Below are positions 35,767 through 45,046 of a DNA stretch of 64,000 nt, piece by piece; position 1 is the stretch's first letter, and each line of letters opens with the position of its first letter. This stretch comes from Granulicella cerasi. GTDB taxonomy: Bacteria > Acidobacteriota > Terriglobia > Terriglobales > Acidobacteriaceae. The DNA lies in assembly GCF_025685575.1 (NCBI RefSeq), contig NZ_JAGSYD010000003.1, positions 124,001 through 188,000 on the forward strand, in the 5' to 3' direction. The notes below the pieces were generated by a model, which did not search any database, was not told the origin of the DNA, and was given only the letters and a program-made list of their open reading frames with translations. Both the position numbers and the translations under genes were made by a program.

Positions 35767-37524
35767 ATGGCTAACATCTCCAGCACGAACCCCACACTCA
35801 CCGGATCCGAGATTCTCTGGGCCACACTCGCTGGCGAGAACGTGACGACGGTCTTCGGCTATCCCGGTGGAGCGATCCTGCCGATCTATGACGCGCTGCG
35901 CAACTTCCCCACCATTCACCACGTGCTCGTGCGCCACGAACAAGGCGCCTCGCACATGGCCGATGGCTACGCGCGCGCCTCCGGCAAGGTCGGCGTCTGC
36001 ATGGCGACCTCCGGACCCGGCGCGACGAACCTCGTCACCGGTCTCGCCACCGCGATGCTCGACAGCATCCCCATGGTCGCGATCACCGGACAGGTCTCGT
36101 CCAAGGTCCTCGGCTCGGACGCGTTTCAGGAAGTCGACATCACCGGCATCACCCTGCCGATCACGAAGCACAACTTCCTCGTGACGCGCGCCGAAGACAT
36201 CGCGCCGACCGTGCGTGAAGCCTTCCAGATCGCGCAGAGCGGCCGCCCCGGCCCCGTACTCGTCGACATCACCAAGGACGCACAGCAGGCCAGCGCCCTC
36301 TTCGACTTCGACGCAGCCAAGCCCGCCGCCTATCGCCCGCACCCGATGCTCAAGGTCGAAAGCCCTGCCCTGCAGCAGGCCATCGAACTCATCAAGTCGG
36401 CGAAGAAGCCTGTGATCCTCGCCGGCCACGGCATCGTCGAAAGCGGTGCACAGCTTGAAGTCCGCACGCTCGCAGAGACACGCCAGATCCCCATCGCCTC
36501 CACACTGCTTGGCCTCGGCGCGATCCCCGCAGAGCATCCGCTGCAGCTTGGCATGATGGGCATGCACGGCGAATCGTGGGTGAACAACGCGATCCAGGAA
36601 GCCGATCTGCTGCTCGCACTCGGCATGCGCTTCGACGATCGCGTGACCGGCAACCTCGCACACTACGCGCCGAACGCGAAGAAGATTCACATCGAGATCG
36701 ACCCCAGCGAGATCAACAAGAACGTGCGCGCCGACGTCGCGCTCATCGGCGACCTCAAGGAAGTGCTCACACTCTTGCTGCCGGAATTGCCGAAGTCAAG
36801 CGACACGACGTGGCTCAAGGAGATCAACGCCAGCAAGGGTACCGCTGCTGTGCGCGACATCATCAACCTGCCCGACACCGGTCACCTCTACGCCGCGCAC
36901 GTCATCCATGACATCTGGCAGGAAGCCAAGGCCGCCGGTCGCGTCGAGCAGACGATCATTGTCACCGACGTAGGCCAGCACCAGATGTGGGAAGCGCAGT
37001 ACTTCAAGCATGAAGCCGCACGCTCGCTCGTCACCTCCGGCGGCCTCGGCACCATGGGCTTCGCTCTGCCCGCAGCCATCGGCGCAAAGTTTGCTTGCCC
37101 CGACAAGGACGTGTGGGTGATCGCCGGCGACGGTGGCTTCCAGATGACCGCAGCCGAGCTCTCGACCATCGTGCAGGAGAAGCTCGCGATCAACATCGCC
37201 GTCATCAACAACGGCTTCCTCGGCATGGTGCGTCAGTGGCAGGAGACCTTCTACGAGAAGAACTACTCGGCCTCGCCGATCCTCTCACCGGACTTCGTCA
37301 TGCTCGCCGCGGCACACGGCATCGCGGGCGCAAACGTGAGCGAGCGCAAGGACGTGATCCCCACCGTGACCAAGGCACGCACCAGCGGCAAGGCTTTCCT
37401 CACGAACTTCCAGGTCATCAAGGAAGACGGCGTGTACCCGATGATTGCGCCCGGTGCAGCGCTGCACGAAATGGTGCGCCGCCCGAGCAAAGACCCGTTG
37501 CTTGAAACAGCAGAGGACGAGTAA
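35767..37524 (+). CDS. ilvB: Acetolactate synthase large (catalytic) subunit
   Basis: IlvB condenses pyruvate with pyruvate or 2-oxobutyrate, using thiamine diphosphate, Mg2+ and FAD, the first shared step of valine and isoleucine synthesis. Motifs are VFGYPGGAILPIYDAL, the catalytic-Glu region VRHEQGASHMADGYARA, the TPP motif GDGGFQMTAAEL with its downstream NNGFLGMVRQWQ, and the FAD-binding middle domain. The 585-residue length fits. ATG 35767 has AAGGA at seven bases; ATG 35761 is too close. Its regulatory subunit ilvN is 1.2 kb downstream, separated by a transposase unit and a lipoprotein gene. Confidence 0.97.
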   Translation: MANISSTNPTLTGSEILWATLAGENVTTVFGYPGGAILPIYDALRNFPTIHHVLVRHEQGASHMADGYARASGKVGVCMATSGPGATNLVTGLATAMLDSIPMVAITGQVSSKVLGSDAFQEVDITGITLPITKHNFLVTRAEDIAPTVREAFQIAQSGRPGPVLVDITKDAQQASALFDFDAAKPAAYRPHPMLKVESPALQQAIELIKSAKKPVILAGHGIVESGAQLEVRTLAETRQIPIASTLLGLGAIPAEHPLQLGMMGMHGESWVNNAIQEADLLLALGMRFDDRVTGNLAHYAPNAKKIHIEIDPSEINKNVRADVALIGDLKEVLTLLLPELPKSSDTTWLKEINASKGTAAVRDIINLPDTGHLYAAHVIHDIWQEAKAAGRVEQTIIVTDVGQHQMWEAQYFKHEAARSLVTSGGLGTMGFALPAAIGAKFACPDKDVWVIAGDGGFQMTAAELSTIVQEKLAINIAVINNGFLGMVRQWQETFYEKNYSASPILSPDFVMLAAAHGIAGANVSERKDVIPTVTKARTSGKAFLTNFQVIKEDGVYPMIAPGAALHEMVRRPSKDPLLETAEDE

Positions 37525-37586
37525 TCCCACGTAAGCTTGCGGCGATCTCCATCGCACGCCGCGAGCTCACAAAACCATAGCAACAA

Positions 37587-37673
37587 GCGCCGAAGGCGCG
37601 CCGCCATACCAGCGAGGGGCTAAGCCCCTTGTACCTACCCACCAGAAACCCGCGGGCTGAAAGCCCGACCTAA
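37587..37673 (+). repeat. REP element, left of the transposase
   Basis: It holds GCGCCGAAGGCGC, then ATACCAGCGAGGGGCTAAGCCCCT, here split as ATACCAGCG with the stem AGGGGCTAAGCCCCT, and ends with GGGCTGAAAGCCCGACCTAA directly at the transposase stop codon. It is the mirror-oriented partner of 38130-38217. Confidence 0.82.
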
Positions 37674-38120
37674 CTAATCCCACAAATGCTCATCGGTCGC
37701 ATCCAATCCGTACTTCCGCAAGAACGCGCTGAACTCGTCGCGAAATGTTTGCGCGCGGTGATGCTCTTCCTGCCGATCGATGTATCGCAACAACGCGTCA
37801 ACATCCGCCGGGCCAACCGAGAACGCACCATAACCAATCTGCCACGTGAAACGCGGAATCCCCTGCGTCTTCAACCATCGCGACGAGGAGGTTTTCAATT
37901 GCTCGACCAACTTTGCAATCGTCTGTTGTTTCAAAAGTCGAATCGCAAGATGAACGTGGTCCGCAACGCCTCCGACGCGGTAGCACTCGCAGCCTGCATT
38001 CCGTGCGACCGTAGCGAGATACGCAAAGAGGTCAGGGCGAACCTTGTCATTCAAGATTGGCGTTCGATCTTTGGTGCTGAAGATCACATGAATCACAACA
38101 AGGGCAAGCGATCGCGGCAC
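37674..38120 (-). mobile_element. REP-associated tyrosine transposase (IS200-like Y1)
   Basis: The 148-residue protein is an HUH single-strand transposase of the IS200-like/RAYT type, which cuts and joins single-stranded DNA at REP hairpins. The start of the protein (VVIHVIFSTKDRTPIL), the HUH motif GGVADHVHLAIRL, LVEQLKTSSSRWLK, and the catalytic-tyrosine helix LLRYIDRQEEHH are visible. The GTG start at 38120 is intact and so is the reading frame, so the gene may be active. REP sequences lie just outside each end in opposite orientations (37587-37673 and 38130-38217). A further REP lies between leuA and leuB. TATAAT (38128-38133) is just upstream of the start codon. Confidence 0.9.
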
Positions 38121-38129
38121 AGCGGAAAT

Positions 38130-38217
38130 TATAGGGCGGGCCTTCAGCCCTACACATTTCCCACCTCGCGTTCAAGGGGCGTTGCCCCTCGCTGGTATAG
38201 GGTCGCGTCTTCGGCGC
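38130..38217 (-). repeat. REP element, right of the transposase
   Basis: Read on the minus strand, it has GCGCCGAAGACGC, then ATACCAGCG and the stem AGGGGCAACGCCCCT, then GGGCTGAAGGCCC near the transposase start. Inverted relative to 37587-37673, so the two REP feet both point to the gene. Confidence 0.82.
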
Positions 38218-38225
38218 TCAACCCC

Positions 38226-38717
38226 ATGGCGATCCTAACCTTCACCGCTTCGCTCTGCTTCACAGCTTCGGGCTGCAAATCTCCCGCGCCGAAACCTTCG
38301 CCTACCGCGTCGGCATCGCAATACCCTGCGCGCCCCAACATCACGCCACCCTACGTGAAGCTCTTCCACAAGACCGATGACTCGCTCACACTCGTCGTCG
38401 ATGAAGACGTGACCGACACACAACTCGCCGCACTGCTTTGGGAACTACACGACGCTGCGAAGGCACACACCTTTGACAGCATCGGCATCCCGCAAGCCTT
38501 CGTCGACAAGCGCGACCCCATCGTGTGGATGCACATCTATCGCGGCGCCAAGTGCGCCAGCGAGAAGTACACCAACGGAAAGTATCCCTGCGGCGCAAGC
38601 TATCACGGCGCCGCCGACTACACCTTCGGCGGCTTCACGCATAAAGACCGTGACGACGGTGTCGTCATCTCCAACGGAAAAGAAACACACCTCTGGGACC
38701 CAAACACTCAACACTAA
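38226..38717 (+). CDS. Hypothetical lipoprotein between ilvB and ilvN
   Basis: The 163-residue protein has a short lipoprotein signal (FTASLCFTASGC, acylated Cys near residue 17) and a Pro/Ser-rich spacer, then a compact domain with LTLVVDEDVTDTQLAALLWEL and YRGAKCASEKYTNGKYPCG containing two cysteines. No family is recognised. The ATG follows the right REP by eight bases, so the mobile unit has landed in or replaced its leader. The frame continues open upstream into the transposase region, but that part is antisense to the transposase and is not counted. Confidence 0.6.
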   Translation: MAILTFTASLCFTASGCKSPAPKPSPTASASQYPARPNITPPYVKLFHKTDDSLTLVVDEDVTDTQLAALLWELHDAAKAHTFDSIGIPQAFVDKRDPIVWMHIYRGAKCASEKYTNGKYPCGASYHGAADYTFGGFTHKDRDDGVVISNGKETHLWDPNTQH

Positions 38718-38765
38718 CCGTCCGCCTTCTGGACCCTGAACCCTGGAACCTGGACCCTCGCACTT

Positions 38766-39398
38766 ATGCTGCACACATTCATCGCACTCGTAGACGACAA
38801 GCCCGGCGTGCTGACGCGCGTCGCTTCCCTCTTCCGCCGCCTCAACATCAACATCGTCTCGCTCACAGTTGGTGAGAGCGAGCGCAACGACGCCTCGCGC
38901 ATGACCATCGTCTGCGAAGCACCGGAGCAGGCCGCACACCGCATCAAGGCCTCGCTCTACAAGCTTGAGAACACCATCCACGTGGATGAGGTCGATCGCT
39001 CCGCCGCCGTCGTGCGCGAACTCTGCCTCATCAAGGTCGCTGCCGGCCCACGCACACCGCACGGCGTTCACTCGCGCTCACAGATCTTCGAGCTCGCCAC
39101 CGTCTTCCGCGCGCGCGTCGTCGATCTCGCGCCCGAGAGCATCATGCTCGAGATGACCGGCTCGGCCTCGAAGATCGAGGGCCTGCTGCAGGTGCTGCGC
39201 GAAAGCTCCTACGAAGTCCTCGAAGTCTCGCGTACGGGCCGCATGGCCATGCGTCGTGGACACCACGGCGGCCGCGTCTTCAAGGCGCTCGGCCTGCGCA
39301 AAGACCTCTCCCCCGCCGAGTTCCCTGCCGTCGATCACGATGTCGATCCCGACGCGCTCCCGCTCGACGACATGCTTCCGAACCAATTCGACGAGTAG
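38766..39398 (+). CDS. ilvN: Acetolactate synthase small (regulatory) subunit
   Basis: IlvN/IlvH stimulates the catalytic subunit and gives valine feedback inhibition. The N-terminal ACT domain is FIALVDDKPGVLTRVASLF with the NIVSLTVGESE region, followed by RELCLIKV and the C-terminal ACT-like domain (FRARVVDLAPESIMLEMTG). At 210 residues it is longer than the usual 160-180 owing to an acidic C-terminal tail. There is no strong ribosome binding site. It is separated from ilvB, unlike the common ilvBN arrangement. Confidence 0.93.
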   Translation: MLHTFIALVDDKPGVLTRVASLFRRLNINIVSLTVGESERNDASRMTIVCEAPEQAAHRIKASLYKLENTIHVDEVDRSAAVVRELCLIKVAAGPRTPHGVHSRSQIFELATVFRARVVDLAPESIMLEMTGSASKIEGLLQVLRESSYEVLEVSRTGRMAMRRGHHGGRVFKALGLRKDLSPAEFPAVDHDVDPDALPLDDMLPNQFDE

Positions 39399-39410
39399 GG
39401 ATCGATCAAT

Positions 39411-40586
39411 ATGGAACATCTGTACTTTCGCGCGTTCACACTCACCGTCACGTTGTTCGGCATCGCTGTCGTCTACGTAGCGGGTGTGCGTGCACGTAAG
39501 GCAGAAGCTGCTCGACTAGCCAACATGATTGCAACAGATAAGCCGCAATCCGAGCAGCAGCGTACCGCTCCCTGGGCACGCGGTACACACGTCGCGTTGG
39601 GTCTAGCAGCGTTCTATCTACTCTTCTTCAGACTCATCAGTCTTGCACCACCATTTGTTTGGCAGCAAGACGGTGGCCCAATTCTGATGAGCTTGTCTTT
39701 TCTGTTCTTAGGCCCGTTTATCGCTGGCTTCATCACCGTATCCAAATCAAATAAAGAAGCCGCATGGCCGTTTCGGTTTTGGATCCTTGCGCCTTGGATT
39801 CCAATCGGGCTCAATATTCTTCTCGCAATCAGCTTTGCATGGGAAGGCACCATCTGCGTCATCTTCATCCTGCCGCCTGCTCTCTTTTCGTCATCGCTTG
39901 GTGGTATCGCGGCTGGAGTGTTCCATGAGCGCTCGCAGAAGCGCATCAAGAATCGAACACTGTATTGCGCGGCCGCGTTGCCTCTCTTGCTTGCAGTTGT
40001 AGAAACCTACGTTCACCAACCGCTTCAAACTCGAACAGTAGACACTTCGATTATCATTCATGCGCCTGTTGCAACAGTCTGGAAGAACATTGAACGTGTT
40101 CCAGCTATCTCTCCTTCAGAGCTTCGACGCTCTTGGGCTAACACCATCGGCTTTCCTCGTCCCGTTGAAGCCACCCTATCGCACGAGGGCGTGGGTGGCG
40201 TACGAAACGCCAGCTTTGAGCGCGGATTGAACTTCACCGAAACCATCACGGAATGGGTTCCTAACGAACGGATCGTATTCACCATTCAGGCGGATACATC
40301 GGCTATTCCAAGCACAACACTCGATGAGCATGTCACAGTCGGAGGGCGTTTCTTCGACGTCCTCACCGGCGAATATGATCTTCACCCCTTGCCGAACGGC
40401 GAGGTGATGCTTCATCTCAGCAGCCGCGAAAGACTCTCTACCGACTTCAACGCGTACGCTGCGCTTTGGTCAGATGCCGTGATGCATGACATGCAGTCGA
40501 ACATTCTTCACGTGATTCGTAATCGTTGCGAATCGAAATCTTCGGAAGCGAATGTCGGGTTTCCCACTCGCCCTTCGACTCGATAA
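39411..40586 (+). CDS. Membrane protein with C-terminal SRPBCC-like domain
   Basis: The 391-residue protein has about five hydrophobic segments in the first 210 residues (for example LGLAAFYLLFFRLISL, PWIPIGLNILLAISFAW). A soluble C-terminal domain from about residue 220 has the look of a START/SRPBCC fold (VDTSIIIHAPVATVWKNIE then ITEWVPNERIVFTIQ). Such domains bind hydrophobic ligands. The combination is uncommon and the function unknown. It is 12 bases after ilvN and 34 bases before ilvC, so it is in the same transcript. Confidence 0.72.
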   Translation: MEHLYFRAFTLTVTLFGIAVVYVAGVRARKAEAARLANMIATDKPQSEQQRTAPWARGTHVALGLAAFYLLFFRLISLAPPFVWQQDGGPILMSLSFLFLGPFIAGFITVSKSNKEAAWPFRFWILAPWIPIGLNILLAISFAWEGTICVIFILPPALFSSSLGGIAAGVFHERSQKRIKNRTLYCAAALPLLLAVVETYVHQPLQTRTVDTSIIIHAPVATVWKNIERVPAISPSELRRSWANTIGFPRPVEATLSHEGVGGVRNASFERGLNFTETITEWVPNERIVFTIQADTSAIPSTTLDEHVTVGGRFFDVLTGEYDLHPLPNGEVMLHLSSRERLSTDFNAYAALWSDAVMHDMQSNILHVIRNRCESKSSEANVGFPTRPSTR

Positions 40587-40620
40587 AATCAAAATCAACC
40601 ACTTGTAGAAAGAGAAAATC

Positions 40621-41643
<1,023 letters not shown>

Positions 41644-41660
41644 CCCACTCGCAACATCGC

Positions 41661-41688
41661 AAAGGCCCGGCATATCGCCGGGCCTTTT
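41661..41688 (+). terminator. Terminator after ilvC
   Basis: AAAGGCCCGGC pairs with GCCGGGCCTTT over a five-base loop, followed by TTGC. It marks the end of the branched-chain amino acid cluster. Confidence 0.88.
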
Positions 41689-41743
41689 GCTGGCCTCGCG
41701 CATAGCCTATGATGGCGCTAGCGTTATCCAGGAGCACACACAC

Positions 41744-42235
41744 ATGCCGCAGCAAACTCTCACCACTCTTCGCCGCGCTCTACTCGCTGGCTGCATGTCT
41801 CTCGCGCTCCCGCTCGCTGGCTGCAACTACACCAACACCGCCGACACGCGCATCAAGGACGAGCAGCTCATCCGTACCGCGGATGCCAAGTGGTCCATCG
41901 CCGCCAGCGAACACAACATCGACGCAACGATGGCGCCCTACACCGACGACGCCATGCTGCTCGCCCCCGACGAAGCCGTCGCCACCACGCCTGACGCCAT
42001 CCGCGACTCGTGGACCAAGACCTTCGCCGCGCTGTCTTCGCTCTCCTGGGAGATCACGCGCATCGAAGTCGCGCGCTCCGGCGACCTTGCCTACCTCACC
42101 GGCAAGTGGACCGCCATGCTTCCCGACAAGAAGACGCAGATCACCGGCAAGCTCCTCGAGGTCTGGCACAAGCAGCCCGACGGCTCGTGGAAGTGCATCG
42201 CCGACACGTACAACAATGACGCTCCCGCAAAGTAA
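41744..42235 (+). CDS. SnoaL/DUF4440-like lipoprotein
   Basis: The 163-residue protein has a lipoprotein signal (LLAGCMSLALPLAGC). The mature domain is of the nuclear-transport-factor-2-like type: DAKWSIAASEHNIDATMAPYTDDAMLLAPDEA, then a helix-strand pattern ending EVWHKQPDGSWKCIADTY, the usual DUF4440/SnoaL arrangement. Members bind small hydrophobic ligands or act as lyases, but no catalytic residues can be assigned. AGGAG lies about nine bases before the ATG. It follows the ilvC terminator and is an independent unit. Confidence 0.82.
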   Translation: MPQQTLTTLRRALLAGCMSLALPLAGCNYTNTADTRIKDEQLIRTADAKWSIAASEHNIDATMAPYTDDAMLLAPDEAVATTPDAIRDSWTKTFAALSSLSWEITRIEVARSGDLAYLTGKWTAMLPDKKTQITGKLLEVWHKQPDGSWKCIADTYNNDAPAK

Positions 42236-42315
42236 TCGGTGGCTCTATCGAAAGACACGCGCATCAGGCTAATATGTTCCGCGTCGCACACAACACGCGA
42301 CGCATCGAACACACT

Positions 42316-43335
42316 ATGAGCACTGCACGCGCACTACGTCTTCACGCATTCGGCCTCGACAATCTCACACTCGAAGAAATCACACTCCCTGCACTCGGTC
42401 CGCTGGACGTACACGTGCGCTTCCACGCAGCATCGCTGAATTATCGCGACCTCATGGTCGTGCTCGGCGACTACAACCCCAAGCTCGCCATGCCCCGCAT
42501 CCCCGGCTCCGACGCCGCAGGCGAAGTCGTCGCCGTCGGCCACGCCGTCACGTCGCTGAAGCCCGGCGACCGCGTCGCCTCGCTCTTCTTCCAGCAGTGG
42601 GAGGAAGGCCAGATCAACGCAGCCACCGGCAAGTCCGCGCTCGGCGGCCCCATCGATGGAGTCTTCGCCACCGAGCGCGTGATGCCCGCCAGCGGCCTCA
42701 TCCGCATCCCCAACACACTCTCGTGGGACGAAGCCGCAACGCTGCCCTGCGCCGCTCTCACCGCATGGAACGCGCTCGTCGAGAAAGGCCAGCTCCGCGC
42801 CGGTGAAACCGTCCTCGTGCTCGGCACCGGCGGCGTCAGCATCTTCGCGCTGCAGATCGCCAAAGCCCACGGCGCTCGCGTCATCGTCACCAGCTCATCC
42901 GATGACAAGCTCGCACGCGCCAAAGCACTCGGCGCCGATGAACTCATCAACTACCGCACCACCCCCGACTGGGAAAACGAAGTCATCCGCCTCACGCACG
43001 GCATCGGTGTCGATCACGTCATCGAAGTCGGTGGCGCAGGCACGCTGCAGCGCTCGTTGAAGGCCGTCCGCGTCGCCGGACAGATCCACCTCATCGGTGT
43101 GCTCACCGGCAAGGGCGCCACCATCGACCCCACACCGATCCTCGGCCGCTCCATCCGCATCAACGGCGTCTACGTCGGCTCGCGCGGCATGTTCGAACGC
43201 ATGCTCGCGGCCTTTGCGCAGAACAACATCCGCCCCGTCTTTGACCGCGTCTTCACCATCGATGAGTACCGCGCCGCCTTCGAGCAAATGCAGCACGGCG
43301 CGCACTTCGGCAAGATCGTACTCTCGCTCGCCTAA
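42316..43335 (+). CDS. Zinc-independent MDR family NAD(P) oxidoreductase
   Basis: The 339-residue protein is a medium-chain dehydrogenase/reductase. It has an N-terminal GroES-like domain with NYRDLMVVLG and RIPGSDAAGEVVAVG, and a Rossmann domain with VLVLGTGGVSIFALQIAKAHG. The catalytic and structural zinc cysteines of alcohol dehydrogenases are absent, so it belongs with zinc-independent quinone or enoyl reductases that use NAD(P)H. The substrate is unknown. ATG 42316 matches the family N-terminus; an earlier frame opening at 42274 adds 14 residues. Confidence 0.88.
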   Translation: MSTARALRLHAFGLDNLTLEEITLPALGPLDVHVRFHAASLNYRDLMVVLGDYNPKLAMPRIPGSDAAGEVVAVGHAVTSLKPGDRVASLFFQQWEEGQINAATGKSALGGPIDGVFATERVMPASGLIRIPNTLSWDEAATLPCAALTAWNALVEKGQLRAGETVLVLGTGGVSIFALQIAKAHGARVIVTSSSDDKLARAKALGADELINYRTTPDWENEVIRLTHGIGVDHVIEVGGAGTLQRSLKAVRVAGQIHLIGVLTGKGATIDPTPILGRSIRINGVYVGSRGMFERMLAAFAQNNIRPVFDRVFTIDEYRAAFEQMQHGAHFGKIVLSLA

Positions 43336-43472
43336 CCTCGACCGCATCACCACCAACGGCGCACAGCCGCGACTTTTCCCGCAAAGTGTAGTCTGAACTT
43401 GCAGGACAATCGCGCTGTGCGCCGACTCGTCGTGCACCGCTTGTCCTACCTGCTGGTCTTGGAGGACTGTTC

Positions 43473-44315
43473 ATGCGTCGCCTCACTCTTGCTCTCGTCG
43501 CCTGCACTCTGGCTGCGCCCACACTCGCGCAAACTGCGACGAAGACCGCAGCAGATTCACACGCTGGTAAGAAGCTCGTACCCGCACGTCGCTGCCTCGT
43601 CTACGAAGACGATCCTGAAGCGATGCCTGCCGCATCCGCGCCCACAAAGGCCCTCGCAACAGCGCCCGCCGCCGACTCTACCGTGCATCCGATCGTGCTG
43701 CCAGCCAGGTCCACACGTGCCGTTGCAGCCACGACGAAGACAGCACCGACGACGAAGGCAGCGCCGACGAATTCAGCATCGACGGCGAAGCCCGCACCAT
43801 CGCACAGGCCCGTTGCCACCATCGTCGCCGCAAACCACCTGCCGCCGCGCCCCACAGCATCGCGCCCCGTGGCCGCATCAGCAGCGGACGCCCCCGTGGC
43901 TCCCGCGCCCTACTCCGCGAACCCGATCCAGCAGCTTCGCGGCAACGCACGAGTGCTGCTCCTCTTCGCGCCTTCGCTTGAAGCTCCTGACATGCAAACG
44001 GAAGTCGCGATGCTCGAGCGCCATCAACTCGAACTCACCCACCGCAATACCGTGCTCGTGCCCATCCTCGGCAAAGACTCCAACACCTACATCTTCAACG
44101 GTGAATTCATCCGCCCCGGCACACCCGCAGACCTCGCCTCCGCACGCGACAAGTTCGGCATCAAGCCCAACCAGTTCGCCATCGTGCTCCTCGACGAAGA
44201 TGGCATCGAGCGCACGCGCTGGCTCGTCCCGGTTTCGGCCTCTGACCTCGATGATCAGATCGACGTGATCGATGAAGACGCAGGCGTCGTCCACTCACTG
44301 CACGATAAGCAATAG
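43473..44315 (+). CDS. Secreted DUF4174-type protein with Ala/Thr/Pro-rich spacer
   Basis: The 280-residue protein has a signal peptide (MRRLTLALVACTLAAPTLAQ), about 120 residues rich in Ala, Thr and Pro, and a C-terminal domain from about residue 150. This domain (NARVLLLFAPSLEAPDMQTE, later RNTVLVPILGK and QFAIVLLDEDGIERTRW) matches the DUF4174 pattern, a thioredoxin-like fold without the Cys pair. The next plus-strand gene carries the same domain alone. The stop codon lies inside the first unit of a 19-base tandem repeat. Its role is unknown; probably periplasmic. Confidence 0.78.
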   Translation: MRRLTLALVACTLAAPTLAQTATKTAADSHAGKKLVPARRCLVYEDDPEAMPAASAPTKALATAPAADSTVHPIVLPARSTRAVAATTKTAPTTKAAPTNSASTAKPAPSHRPVATIVAANHLPPRPTASRPVAASAADAPVAPAPYSANPIQQLRGNARVLLLFAPSLEAPDMQTEVAMLERHQLELTHRNTVLVPILGKDSNTYIFNGEFIRPGTPADLASARDKFGIKPNQFAIVLLDEDGIERTRWLVPVSASDLDDQIDVIDEDAGVVHSLHDKQ

Positions 44316-44421
44316 AAGCAACGCCAAGCAGTAGAGGCAACGCCGAGCAGTAGAGGCAACGCCGGGCAGTAGAGGCAACGCCGAGCAGTAGAAGCAGAGT
44401 CAGGCAGTAGAAGCAGTGCCT
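44308..44421. repeat. 19-bp tandem repeat, six units
   Basis: Units of consensus AGCAGTAGAGGCAACGCCG run from 44308; units 2 and 3 are identical and the rest differ at one to several positions, diverging toward the end. The first unit includes the stop of the upstream gene. No spacers are present, so it is not a CRISPR array. Confidence 0.9.
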
Positions 44422-44518
44422 CGACAACATCGATATTTGCGCAGACATTCTTGATGCTTCGAACTTACCTTCACAGCGATCAGGCTTTCTGCGCGTTCGC
44501 TTGCGCATCCAACTCCGC

Positions 44519-44965
44519 ATGAAGACTGCAAGCATCGCCACATTCATCGCTGCCGCGCTGTCATCGCTTACAGTGCACGCCCAGTCCACAGGCATCACCA
44601 GCCTGCACAACCTGCGCGATCATCAACGCGTGCTGCTCGTCTTCGCTCCAACCCCGGATGATCCGCAGTTGCAGATTCAACTCCGTACCTTGAACGAGCA
44701 TGCAGCCGACGCGTCCACGCGCGACCTCGTGCCGATCGCCCTGCCTTATAACGCGCCCTCACCCACGCCCGCAACGCTGACCACAGCCGATGCCGACGCA
44801 GTCCGTCGCCGCTATCACGTCGCCCCGACCGAATTCACCGCCATCCTCATCGGCAAAGACGGCGGCGAAAAGCTCCGCGCTCACAAGCCTTTCAGCATGA
44901 GCGAACTCAACGCCACCATCGACTCCATGCCCATGCGCCAGGACGAGATGAAGCAGCAACGCTAA
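44519..44965 (+). CDS. Small secreted DUF4174 protein
   Basis: The 148-residue protein has a signal peptide (ASIATFIAAALSSLTVHAQ) followed by a DUF4174-type domain (HQRVLLVFAPTPDDPQLQIQ, DLVPIALPY, FTAILIGKDGGEKLRAH). It is a tandem paralogue of the domain ending the preceding gene, from which it is separated by the 19-base tandem repeat. The start at 44519 gives the better signal peptide than 44501. Thioredoxin-like but without the redox Cys pair. Confidence 0.8.
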   Translation: MKTASIATFIAAALSSLTVHAQSTGITSLHNLRDHQRVLLVFAPTPDDPQLQIQLRTLNEHAADASTRDLVPIALPYNAPSPTPATLTTADADAVRRRYHVAPTEFTAILIGKDGGEKLRAHKPFSMSELNATIDSMPMRQDEMKQQR

Positions 44966-45046
44966 CGCCTTCGCTCCGACCGACCTTCAAGCACTCCCCT
45001 CAAAAGATAGCGGAACAAATCACGCCGCACGCGCGTACAAAGGGTC

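Noticed and set aside
37686..38225. Extension of the lipoprotein gene upstream in the same frame
   Set aside because: The extra frame is antisense to the transposase and lies in REP DNA; the lipoprotein signal begins at 38226.
44308..44421. 19-bp repeats as a CRISPR array
   Set aside because: Units are directly adjacent with no spacers.
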